Assembly (NCBI GenBank): GCA_029531795.1
Contig: JAPEIS010000007.1
Span: 248,001 to 312,000, forward strand
Source of the DNA: Sclerotinia nivalis
Taxonomy: Eukaryota; Ascomycota; Leotiomycetes; Helotiales; Sclerotiniaceae
DNA: 64,000 bases
Direction of reading: 5' to 3'
In this document: positions 33,495-44,224 of the stretch, piece by piece
Layout of the letters: each line of letters opens with the position of its first letter
How positions within the stretch are numbered: position 1 is the first letter of the stretch
The notes under the pieces: generated by a model
Seen by the model: only the letters and a program-made list of their open reading frames with translations
What the model was told of the DNA's origin: nothing
Databases searched by the model: none
Made by a program: the position numbers and the translations under genes

Positions 33495-35138
33495 ATGATG
33501 GACAGTGCCCAACTTTGTTTCTTCCTTGCTCTGGTAGTCATAGCACTATGTATTCATATGGTCTTGTCCCGCAAGATTAAACGAGACTCCGGCGCACCAG
33601 TTCGTATTCAACCAACGATACCAGTCATCGGCCATGTCATCGGTGTCCTGTGGTACAAAAACGAATACTATTATTTTTTGAGGTAAGATATTCTCCATGA
33701 ACACTCCGGGGATTGATAGTGGACTCTAATGGAGTGTTCTTTGCATCTTGATAGTCAAAAATGCGGCCTCCCAATCTTTTCACTCGGCATGATTAACCAA
33801 GATATTCATGTTGTTGCTTCGCCCGACTTAATGCCATACCTTCACCGCAAACATAAGGCAATTTCACTCTGGCAGTTGGAGGGACGATTCACAGCACAAT
33901 TAGCCGGCTTGAGCGAATCGGCGAGAGACAGGCTCCTCGCAAATGTGTTTGATTCTGACACTCCAAGTCTAATGCTTAAAGGAATAAAAGTAATACAGGC
34001 AGCTCTCTCTCCAGTAGGTGGCATGAGAAATATGCTTCAAGTCGCAGCGCTGGCCACGAAGAATCAACTAGATGATTTGGCAACACCGGCAAAAAACAAC
34101 AGAACCGATCTATGGGAGTGGGTACGACACGAATTGACCATTGTAACGACAGAAAGTTTGTATGGAGTCGGAAATCCATACCGAGATCCAAAGGTTGAAG
34201 CAGGATTTTGGTGAGTCGACACTACGCCACAGACCATGGAAATGATGATTACTGACATATATAGGTCTTTTTCAGAAGGGTCAATGAATCTGCTACTACC
34301 AGATTTTCTTTCGAACATTATAGCTACCAAAGCTTTGCGTGGTCGATGTACAGTTGAAAACGGATTCAGATGCTATTTCTCCAATGGTGCATACCTTTCA
34401 GGCTCAGATCTCATGAGAGACAGATACGAATTGCTAGTTGATGAGACGGACGACAGTCACAAAGATCTTGCGAAACATGAGACGCTCAATGATATTGCTG
34501 TACTATCAAACACGATTCCCACGGCGTTTTGGGCAATTTTCCACGCATTTTCTGACGCACATCTCCTTGTGGAAATACGAACTCAAGTAGAGAAAATAAC
34601 AACATCTGAAGTATCATCTCAGGGAACTATCCGTAAAATCAAGCTACAAAAGCTAAATGAACTACCAATACTATCATCGATGATCCTAGAAACCCTGAGA
34701 TTCCGATCAACAGGAACCGGACCCCGCCTAGTCATGGAAGACACATTTGTCGGAAAAGATCAATACCTCCTTAAGAAAGATTCCATGGTAATCATTGCCA
34801 ACAGGAGACTACACTTTGACAAGAGTGTATGGGGAGAGACGGCTGATTATTTTCATCCTGATCGATTCTGCAGTAAAGTTCCCGCAAATGCATTTCGTGC
34901 ATTTGGTGGTGGAGTCAATAAGTGCCCAGGTCAGGCTTTTGTTACACCTACAATGGCGGCATTCATAGCAATGTTGGCAATGAGGTTCGATATCATACCG
35001 ATCGGAGATGAGTGGGCTGACCCGGGTCAAGATCTTAGTAACATGTCCACACAGATAGCTCCACCGAAGAAGAAGTTTATGGTAGATATAATACCGAGGG
35101 AAGGAATGAAGGGTATAGCATGGAGTTTTGAGATGTAG
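33495..35138 (+). CDS. Cytochrome P450, CYP7/CYP8-like, 505 aa, three exons
   Basis: A haem-thiolate monooxygenase anchored in the ER by an N-terminal helix (about residues 5-24). Exons are 33495-33682, 33755-34210 and 34265-35138; introns of 72 and 54 nt join in phase (YYFLS-QKCG, EAGFW-SFSEG). The I-helix has NTIPTAFW (about 297-304), as in the CYP7/CYP8 clan, in place of the usual AGxxT. The ExxR motif is ETLR (357-360). The haem loop is FRAFGGGVNKCPG with the ligand Cys at 435. Length is normal. Fungal members of this clan act on sterol-like or other lipid substrates in some species, but the substrate here is unknown. No biosynthetic cluster surrounds it: the neighbours are an unrelated HTH-like gene and a splicing factor. 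Confidence 0.9.
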
Positions 35139-35449
35139 TTGCTTGCGTATGTAAAGGAACGAAATGGGGATGAAAATTGACGGCGTTTCTGAGATGGTGG
35201 GAGGTAGTTGCCATACTCTGGTTAATTGAGTTCGAAACTGATCAGGAAATCAATGTAACAAAGCAACAAATGCTTGAATTATTTGAGACAAGTCATTGTG
35301 TCAATACCCTGAGATGTGTGCGTGTAGTTGAATTTTAGGTGTTGAAAGGCGGTGAGGCGCACAATAGATATTGCCGTGACCGCTAATCTGACCGTTGTCG
35401 ACCTACTTGATCATTCCTAAAAGTTTCTGTAACTCACAACACTGCCACC
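35139..35449. other. Short intergenic between P450 and RED genes
   Basis: About 310 bp that hold the P450 3' flank and the promoter of the next gene. Nothing else seen. Confidence 0.5.
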
Positions 35450-37102
35450 ATGAATAATCAACAATTCCGAAAACTTGTACTGGATACGCCCGCAAGACAG
35501 GTCGCCGCGGGAGATAAGAAATCAAGCATTGGTGCAACTCCCAGACGAGATGGCGCAACGCCTTCTGCACTTGGTTCTCGGATGCGAAGTTCAATACCCA
35601 TGACACCGTAAGTTTTAAACAGTCTTCTTGTGCAAATTTATATAATGGGGGCTAACCAATATTCTAGTCGTTCAGTGGGTGGCGTTGATTTCGCACGTCA
35701 GGTCGCCGAGCAACGAGCTCTAAGCAATCCCTCACAGCCCAAGAAATTTCGTTCGGTCGCCGCACCTAAAGGTTCAAAACTTGCAGCTGGATATACCGAT
35801 CGCACAAAGCAGCGCATCGATGAGGATGAAGATGATAAGGCCACCAGAGTCAAGGCATTAGAGGAGATGATGAATCTACAACAGATTGACGAAGCTACAT
35901 TTATAAAATTAAGGGACGAGATATTGGGTGGTGATGTTCAAAGCACGCATTTAGTGAAAGGGTTGGATTATAAGTTACTAGAGAGGGTAAGGAGAGGCGA
36001 AGACGTTTTAAGTGGGAAGAATGACGATGAAGATGATGCTGCAGAGCCAGAGAACTTGGATGACGAGTTTGAGAAGTTGGAGGAAAGAGATGTTGTTGCC
36101 GTCGAGAAGGAGAAGAGCAAAAAGAAAGGAGAGATGGCACCACCTAGTTTGATTCCAGGAAAGAAAAGAACTCGAGATCAGATTTTGGCAGAGATGAAAG
36201 CGGCGAGGCAGGCGGCGAAGGAGGCAGCGCAACCATCTTTAGGAGCGAGGTTCAAGAAAGTTGGAGCTCCAAAATCTACGACTAGGCTCGAGAGGGATGG
36301 AAAAGGAAGAGAGGTGCTTATCATTGTTGATGAAAACGGCAATGAGAAAAGGAAGGTTAGGAAAGTGCAGATGGAACCGGAAACAGAGAAAGGAAATGGC
36401 CTGTTAATGCCGGACAAAGATGCGAAACCGTTAGGGATGGACGTTCCCGAAATACCAAAAGAGCCAGAACCAGAGGAAGAAGATATCAATATATTTGACG
36501 ATGCAGGAGATGATTATGATCCATTAGCTGGGCTTGAAGACGAAGATTCGGATTCAGACACGGACGCCGAAGATGGAGAAGTTACAGAAGATAGTCAACG
36601 AAAGAAACCTAAGACTCAAGATTCACATCAAGAAATACCTGTATCTGGAAGTATGGCACCTCCTCCACGACCCGACAAACCGAGAAACTACTTTGGAGAA
36701 TCTGAGCCTGCAACGACAGAAAATGAGACTAAGCCAAAAGCATTCAGTGACCCAACTATTCTCGCCGCGCTCAAGAAAGCATCTACTCTTAACCCTATAT
36801 CAAAAGCTCCAGAAACAGCAGAGGAAGCAGCAAAGGAAGCGCGGCGGAAAAAGATGCTTCAACAGGATGATCGTGATATGGAGGATATGGATATGGGATT
36901 TGGAAGTAGTCGATTTGAGGACGAAGCTGATTTTGATGAGACGAAAGTTAAGCTTTCCGCGTGGGGTCAAGGGGAAGATGATGAAGATGAGAAAGGTGAA
37001 GGAAAATCGAAGAGGAAGAGGGGCTCTAAAAAAAGAAAGGGTGATGCAAATAGTGCTGCGGATGTTATGAAGATCGTAGAGAGTAGGAAAGCTGGGTCGT
37101 AG
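35450..37102 (+). CDS. RED/IK-type splicing factor, 530 aa, two exons
   Basis: RED (IK) partners SMU1 in the spliceosomal B complex. Exon 1 (35450-35607) encodes MNNQQFRKLVLDTPARQ; a 60-nt intron joins in phase to PRSVGGVDFARQVAEQ (exon 2, 35668-37102). The RED_N signature is clear: YTDRTKQRIDEDEDDK, and THLVKGLDYKLLERVRRGED, which closely matches the conserved LVKGLDFALLQKVR of animal RED. The rest is charged and disordered (an acidic patch near 295-330, and a C-terminal basic run of the KRKRGSKKRKG type, a likely nuclear localisation signal). Starting at the ATG at 35450 (gccaccATG) adds the N-terminal exon. It lies 246 bp upstream of the Apn1 gene on the same strand. Confidence 0.85.
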
Positions 37103-37348
37103 TTATTATAGAATAACAAACATCCTTCATTTATACCTAGCTACTATATTATGGATCCAATTGTAACATGGCATGAGAATCATACCAGCAATTTATGGGA
37201 AGCCTAACATTGAAGGGAACTTGAATGCAGTCACGTGCCTTCGCGTCGCACTCTTTTGGTGATTTCCATTTCGTTAACGCGTTCTCACTACTACTTTCAG
37301 CTCTAAACTTTTCGGACTCTAACACAACCACATCACTCGCAAGCAACG

Positions 37349-39113
37349 ATGCCTCCTCGAAGATCTGGTCGAAATGCTAATGCTAAGGTCGCAGATATTC
37401 CAATAATTGAAACCGCGGATGCTGCAAAGAAGAAGCATGGGAAGAATATAAAGACTGAGAGTACGGAAGTTATCGACAAGGTCGAGAAGTCGACACCGAA
37501 GAAGGCTGCGGCCAAGCAAACCAAAAAAGAAGAGTATTCAGACGACGAAATTGATAACTCATACGAGGCTCCATTAGACGCTGTGAAGCTAGCAATCAAA
37601 GGTTTCACTCACAAAGTAAAAGAAGAGGGTGTTGGAGAAAACGGGTGCACTGCTACTGGACTTACAACGCTGAATGGTATTTCGGGTGCCGGCAAAGACG
37701 AAGACGAAGAAGAACCTATTGTTCTCCCGAACCAAGCCACGGAAAGCAGAGGAGCAATTGTTTTGAGGGAGGAGGTTGCAGTGGTCACGGAAAAGAAGGG
37801 TTCCGTGAAACGCAAACTGAAGGACGAGGACGAGGACGAAGGGGAGGAAGAGCCTACCACTGGAAAGAAGGTTACGAAGAAGAGGAAAACAAAGGAAGAG
37901 AAAGAGGCAGAAACTATGCCATTAGCTGAACGTACATTGGTTTCGACTCTGAAGCAGGCTATACATATTGGAGCTCATGTTAGTGGTGCCGGAGGTAAGT
38001 GTAGCCCTCTCACGGTTCAAGGTTTAGTCTAATAAAAATATTGTAGGCGTACACAATTCAATCAACAACTCATTACGTATTGGTGGTAATGCGTTTGCAT
38101 TGTTTCTCAAATCCCAGCGAAAATGGGTAAACCCTCCTCTAGCCCCTGAAGCTCGCGATCAATTTAAGGCTTTCTGCAAAGAACAAAAATATGACGCCTC
38201 GAAATACGTCCTTCCACATTGTTCATATCTTGTCAATCTAGCACAACTAGATGAAGAGAAAGCCAAGCAAGCATATGATTGTTTCCTGGATGATTTAAAA
38301 CGGTGTGAAGAGTTAGGTATTAAGCTTTACAACTTTCATCCGGGAAGTACAGGTGGCCATCCAAGACCGGAAGCAATTGCACGTATTGCAGCCCAATTGA
38401 ACAAAGCTCACAAGGCAACAAAGACTGTAGTCACATTATTAGAGAATATGGCAGGGGCTGGGAATGTGATTGGTTCTACGTGGGAGGACCTTCGGGACAT
38501 CATCGCTCTTATTGATGACAAATCCCGGGTTGGGGTTTGTCTAGATACTTGTCATACATTTGCTGCAGGATATGATTTAAGATCACCCGAAGCTTTCAAG
38601 GAAACTATGGATGGGTTTTCCAAAATCGTTGGGTTACCATACCTGAAAGCTTTACACCTTAATGACAGCAAGTCACCATTGGCATCAAATAGGGATCTAC
38701 ACGCAAACATTGGTACAGGATTCCTTGGTCTTCGGGCATTTCATAACGTTATCAATTTTAAACCTTTTCAAAACATGCCTATGGTTCTCGAAACACCAAA
38801 CGAGAAAAAAGATGCCAATGGGAAGAATATTGAAGATCCTTCAACATGGGCTGCCGAAATTAAGTTGTTGGAGGGGCTACTTGAAAGAGATCCTGAAAGC
38901 AAGGAATTCAAGAAAGAAGAGCAACGTTTACAGGATCTAGGAGCAGACGAACGGAAGAAGTACCAGGATCAGGTTGATAAAAAGAAGCAAGAAGTTCTTA
39001 AGAAGGGACAAAAAACTCTTGATTCGATGTTCAAAAAGGCACCCGCGAAGAAAGGCAAGAAGGGAAAGGAAGAGAGTGATGATGAAGACTCCGAAGGTGG
39101 CTGCTCACATTGA
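37349..39113 (+). CDS. apn1: AP endonuclease Apn1 (endonuclease IV family), 570 aa, two exons
   Basis: Zn-dependent AP endonuclease for base-excision repair. Exons are 37349-37994 and 38047-39113; the 52-nt intron splits HIGAHVSGAGG-VHNSINNSL, restoring the start of the TIM barrel. All three endonuclease IV signatures are present: LLENMAGAGNVIGS, VCLDTCHTFAAGYDL and LHLNDSKSPLASNRDLHANI, carrying the Glu, Asp and His metal ligands. Before the barrel lies a charged extension of about 205 residues with a KKVTKKRKTKEEKE segment (likely nuclear signal), longer than in yeast Apn1. The tail (KKAPAKKGKKGKEE) is also Lys-rich. Family assignment is very secure. Confidence 0.95.
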
Positions 39114-40009
39114 GCGGTTCATGTCTCGCCGAATCCACGTTTGGGTAATGAGCTGAGAGGAGGCATTTCGTATGATATGATATATTGATATTGGTACACC
39201 ACGAGAATTCTGCATAAAGGCTGCGAAGAAATCCCGGTGACTTGATTTCAATCCCTTGAGATCTGACTACAATAACAATTGGCCCTCCTATAGTCTGACA
39301 TATTTACCCGCTGATATGATTGACAAGTTAGAAAGTTCCCACTTTGTTACGAGATATAATATCATCTCCTTTTTGTCCCAACTCCAATGAAAGTTGCGAA
39401 GATCCTCTAAATTGATAATTTTAGGCCAATCTCCTCGACCTACTAATGTGATTATGTGAATATTTGACAATAACTACATGCTAAATACCTCGCGATCGCA
39501 AAATTTCCCGACAGCAACCATCAAGTCGATGGACTTCATCAAATAGGAAGGGGTAGGGGGCTAAAAATGAGGCGATGGAAAGTGCACTAGTAGTGACGAG
39601 GCATTTTTATGATATCGCATTTTCACTCCGATAGTTTTAATCTGTTGAGAGAGCTAACTCATGACTACATTAGCCACCTCTGGTATTGTGCAACGAGGAA
39701 ACAAACATATGGAGCATCGCTAAAAGCTCGTCAGTCAGCCTCGATATCTACTTTTGTCCCACGCAAACATTTTTCCTTGATGTTTGCCACTTTTCGCTGA
39801 TATAAGTTATTCTAATTTGATCATTCATGTACATGCACATAAGGATTACCTGCGAAATATCTTCAGAATTGGCTAGTAACCACTGACTGTGTTGGCATGT
39901 GGCAACTACATTTGCATTTTCGTAGTACGATAATGAACAAACATTGACTATAAGTAAGAGTCATAGTACTTCATTTTCCACCCGAGATTCCTTCTCATAA
40001 AGATTCTAT
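39114..40009. other. Intergenic, 0.9 kb
   Basis: Flanks of the Apn1 and Pro-rich genes, without a supported gene or repeat. Confidence 0.5.
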
Positions 40010-42783
40010 ATGCTTGATTTCTGCCTCCGTCTTTTCTGCCCGAGCCCTGGAAGAAAGAATAGAAGGGAACGATATATCAACCCCACCTCCCTCGCTCTAT
40101 CCAAACCCCGTCGTCGATATCCGCTTCCATCTCCCGTATACCCTTTACCTGCACCGATACTTCGTCTTCCTGAACAAATTTACGAACAGCCTCGTCCTAC
40201 CAGTCCTGTCTATTATCCAGAACCAGAGTTGGAACCCGAGCCTGAATTTTTGTTTCCACAGAGATTTGAACGAATACCTTTCGAACCTATCCCGAGACGT
40301 GAATTGAATCCAGAAGTTCAACGGATTCATATTGTTGAGCCAGAGCCGGAAATCTATCTACCTCTTCGTCGTCCAAGATCTCCGCCACGCCAGCATATAC
40401 ATCTTGTTCAACAACTTCCCCCGCCATATATCCCTTCTCCTCCGCCATCCCCCCCTACTCACCATATACACGTCTTGCCTCCTCCTGTTCTTCTGCCCAC
40501 TACACCGAGAACCCCTTCTCCACCACATACCCACATCCACCTTCTTGCACCCGCACCCGCGCCGGCTCCGGCTCCCCCTTCCTCTTCACCTCCCACCCAA
40601 ACACTCGCTCTAATCCCCCTTCCCAAACCCAAAAACAAAATGAATTTTCACCACCACCCTCACCCTCACGCTAACCCCCATCCCCACCATCACCACAACC
40701 ACAACCAACGAAATCGCTCACCCTCCATCCCCCGCTCTCCTTCCCCTTCACTCATCTCTCCAGCCCCCATCTCTCCCTACTATATCCCCAAAAATCACAG
40801 CAATCATCAACTCAACAATACAAACATCAATGCGAACAACAATCCCCCAAACCCAAATAACATCCCCCTCGCAGATCTCATCCGCGACGTCCTGCAACGC
40901 TATCTCCAAATCAATTTACCACCAGGAACTGCTCTTAGTATTGCGAGATTGATGGCGAGGAGTAGAAATGATGTGGATTCGGATGGGAATCCGAGGAGTG
41001 GATCGCGAAATCGGTCACGAGATCGGTCTAGGGATAGGAATCAAGGGAGGGGTAGGAGAGGGGGGAATAATAATGGTGGTGGTGGGAATGCGAATGGGAA
41101 TGGGAATGGGAGGAAAAGAGATGGGAGAAATAGACAGACTGTCTCGAGTTCTAGTTCGGATTCTGATTCTAATGATAGTGACGCAAAGGTTAAGACGGTA
41201 AGGGTTATGAATGAAGGAATTAGACGGTATATTTCCTTTTTCCTCTTTTATCCTGCTTCTGTCCATTTCCACTCATCCCGTTCCTTCTACCCTGTCTTCC
41301 ATGCCCCTACCTTACTTCTTCACGTCTTCACGTCTTCACTCACCATCCCCAAAGTCCAAGTCCCCTCACCATTTCCACATCTCTGCCCACCCACCTTCCC
41401 TACCTCTCCACCTCCACCTCCCCTTCCCCTTCCCCTTCCCCTTCCCCTTCCCTTCCCCTTCCCCTTCCCCTTCCCCTTCCCCTTCCCCTTCCCCTTCCCC
41501 TCTACCCCCAACCCAACATTCCAACCCCCTCAACTAACAAACTCCCCACCCCCCAGCATAAACCTCTGCGCCCAACTCGCAAACGGCATAACCAAAACCT
41601 CGCATCTAAACGCCGAAATCCACCCGAAACTAAATGCTTCCGGAAAATATCCCCGCGGTTTCGATCGTCCGTTGAAAATTAGAGAGTTTATGAATATGGA
41701 TTGTTTGTATTCCTTCTCCCTCTAAATCTCTCTCTCGAACTTTCTCTCCATCTCATCCTCGCAGACTTTTCATAATCTTTTGCGTCTGTTTCCTCAAGTT
41801 GCTAATAAAGATTTATATCATAGTACACACTCTAGATAAACTGCTCTCTGCATATGATCTCCCAAAATCTATTCCTGCTACGCATTATTCGAATTCGACT
41901 CGTGATCCTGGGGGTTTGGCACTTTTGAAGGGGAATAATGGGGGGGTTGCTGGTTTGTTGCCCTTTTTTTTCTTTCGTGTCTTCTTATTTCTGTAAATTT
42001 TCATTGAAGGTGTTTCATTTTGATTTTTTTTGGGTTCTTGTGCATGTTTTTCCCGGATCTCAATTCAATCCAATGTTGGCTTTCTTCTTCTATGTTTCAT
42101 ATCCATATTCATATCCATCTCCATCATCCCTCCTCATTCTTGACTTAATACACCAAAGCAAATCAAATCAGATCAAACCACTAACTCAACCCAACTCCAA
42201 AACAGCATATCCACACTCACCCTCCCCAAACAACCACCATCACCATCACTCCCACCACCACTCACCATCAACACCCTGTCCCCATTGCAATATCAACACC
42301 AACCACAACCCCAACACCCCTCCCCTCACCCCAGCACAACAACGCGAAGCTAAACTCGAAATTCTCTTCGAATTCCTCGCCGTAGGAGCTTTTCACCCCT
42401 CTCACGCCCCTCACCCCTCTCACCTCTCTCACCCCTCTCATCCATCTCCATCTCCAAACCCAAACCCACACCCACACCCACACCCACACCCAAACCCCAA
42501 CCCTCCACAAAATATCGCAGGATTATTACTCGCCGGAGGTGCAGCGGGGAATAATGGATTAGTCAATGGATTGATCAATGGGAATGGATTAGTCCACAGA
42601 CTAGGTAATCGAGGAGGAGCAGGATATCCAATACAAAGCCCAGGCCCAGGTCCAGGTGCTCAAGCAGGAATACAAAAACTGAATCGTTTGAATAATAATA
42701 ATATTGGGCTTGCGCAGGGTGGGGGTAGTGGTGGGAATGGACAAGGACGATTATTGGGGAGTGGTCGGAGGAAGCAGACATGA
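40010..42783 (+). CDS. Pro/His/Asn-rich disordered protein, 689 aa, four exons
   Basis: Not a recognised family. Exons are 40010-41226, 41557-41702, 41824-41952 and 42206-42783, with introns of 330, 121 and 253 nt; all junctions keep phase (IRR-INLCAQ, NMD-L-HTLDKL, GVA-A-YPHSP). The first 290 residues are Pro-rich with runs such as APAPAPAPAP. A short helical patch follows (LADLIRDVLQRYLQINLPPG), then an Arg/Ser/Asp and Gly/Asn-rich linker (SRNRSRDRSRDR). Exons 2 and 3 encode the only ordered-looking part (about 406-497: LNAEIHPKLNASGKYPRGFD, LDKLLSAYDLPKSIPATHYS). Exon 4 is His/Pro-rich (HPHPHPHPHP) and then Gly/Asn-rich. It may be an adhesive or RNA-binding protein, but that is guesswork. 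There is no signal peptide. Confidence 0.6.
41418..41501. repeat. CCCCTT hexanucleotide array inside intron 1 of the Pro-rich gene
   Basis: About 84 bp of CCCCTT units with one CCCTT slip, located 55 bp before the intron's AG acceptor. It acts as a huge polypyrimidine tract and read-through would encode Leu/Phe-Pro repeats. Confidence 0.9.
42390..42506. repeat. Coding repeats: CACCCCTCT-type and CACCCA array (His-Pro)
   Basis: Two adjoining simple repeats in exon 4. The first gives HPSH-type peptides; the second (about 42462-42500, CACCCA units) gives alternating His-Pro. They are likely to vary in length between strains. Confidence 0.8.
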
Positions 42784-42974
42784 ATTACTTCTTTTTGGCT
42801 ACTTTTTTATGCTTTGTTTTTTTCTATTACTGTTAATTTTTTTTAATTTTTGGTTATTCGTAATCTATTCACTTTTTTTACTACCGAGAAATGGTGACAG
42901 ACACGGAGATCGAACATACTAGCACAAAAATGATGGATGGAATAAGGAGAAGTGAGAAGAAAATGGGTAGAGAA

Positions 42975-44224
42975 TCAAGAAACGCCTTGTGGCTTGTCAT
43001 TATCTATTTTCATACCGAGGATGATTTTTACTTCGGGACAGTAATTCATTATGTGGGAGACGTAGTCGGGTTTATCCCATATCTGTTTATGGAGGTGCTT
43101 ATTAGTTACATTCGTTTTGTGTTTGGGTTCGGGGAGGGGTGGATGGATAGGTAGATACATAGAGGAATGTAATGGCACAATGGTAAAGGGGAAAATATGC
43201 ATGTTTACCGGAGGCTGAAGATCGAAGAATGAATATCAAAATGACTAACCTGTTCATGATGTACACCCAACCACCCAATATGATAACCCAATGGAGCTTC
43301 ATCCCACACACTTTCCACACTGAAAGTTTTGCTCACTTGCGCATTTGCCATCTTGCTCCCTTCTAATCTATTGAGTGCGTTACTAAGCCATAGATCCTCA
43401 AGTGCTCCATCTCCAGGTTTACGTCTTTCCTTTTCTAACACTCGCAATATGGATGATACACGACGAAGTGAAAGACCTCCATTTCCTCCATGAGTAGATT
43501 TTGCAGACCAGGGTGCTCCAATGTAATCGTATTGTATGAAATCGTTAAGAGTGGTGGGTGCTTTGGTGCAAAAAATCGAGTCGGGTTGGAACACTAGGAG
43601 ATGTTCGGCTGGCGAAAGGGATTTGTATAATTCGGGGTCGGTGAACATTTGAGATATTGATTCACGACTGGAGACATTCCAATGTGAAGGAAGAGGAATA
43701 AGAGTGAGTTTCTTCGAGGCTACTAGATCTTGCAGATGATGGAAACCAAGTAGATAATTGATAGAGGTATTGCTACCCATAAATTTAAAGGTCCATTCTT
43801 GAGGAATAACACTTGTCATATGTGTAAGTTGAAGCGGTAGATGTGGCAATGAGCGAGTCTCAACCATAAATGCAAGTTTTGTAGGATCGAGAGTGGAAGT
43901 TGGCGAGGCAGATTCTGTTTTCGTAAAGATGGATGTACTGGTGTGCGTCACGGTGTATTCTACCGTTCTGGTTTGGACAATCGTAATAGGGTCGGCTTTT
44001 AGAGTTTCGACGTCCATATAGACTTCATAATTGTTGAGATGGTATGCGAATCTAGAGGGATGAGATTAGATTTCAATGATTCATCGACGAGGTTTGATGC
44101 AATCATCGATTGAGAGAAGGTTGAAAACATACCCGTAAACAAGAACAAGACTTAAAAATACTCCAACTATGATCATTCTACCTCCAGAACTCCATGATGC
44201 CATTCCTGTAATCCTAGCTAACAT
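42975..44224 (-). CDS. DUF5672 type II membrane protein (glycosyltransferase-like), 333 aa, three exons
   Basis: Exons are 44224-44133, 44051-43250 and 43082-42975; introns of 81 and 167 nt join in phase (VYG-FAYHLNN, GVHHEQ-IWDKPDY). Residues 17-36 form one membrane helix (MIIVGVFLSLVLVYGFAYHL), with the rest in the lumen. The DUF5672 core is recognisable: EHLLVFQPDSIFC, DYIGAPW, GGNGGLSLRR, then EDLWLSNAL. Proteins of this family resemble glycosyltransferases; a Golgi role in cell-wall or protein glycosylation is inferred, with no donor sugar known. The ATG at 44224 was chosen as the first in frame. It converges with the Pro-rich gene, with 191 bp between stops. Confidence 0.85.

Noticed and set aside
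33495..39113. A P450-centred biosynthetic cluster
   Set aside because: Neighbours are splicing and DNA repair genes; no synthase, transporter or regulator is present.
41015..41272. Open frames of Ile/Arg/Pro repeats opposite the Pro-rich gene
   Set aside because: They are antisense shadows of simple-repeat DNA.
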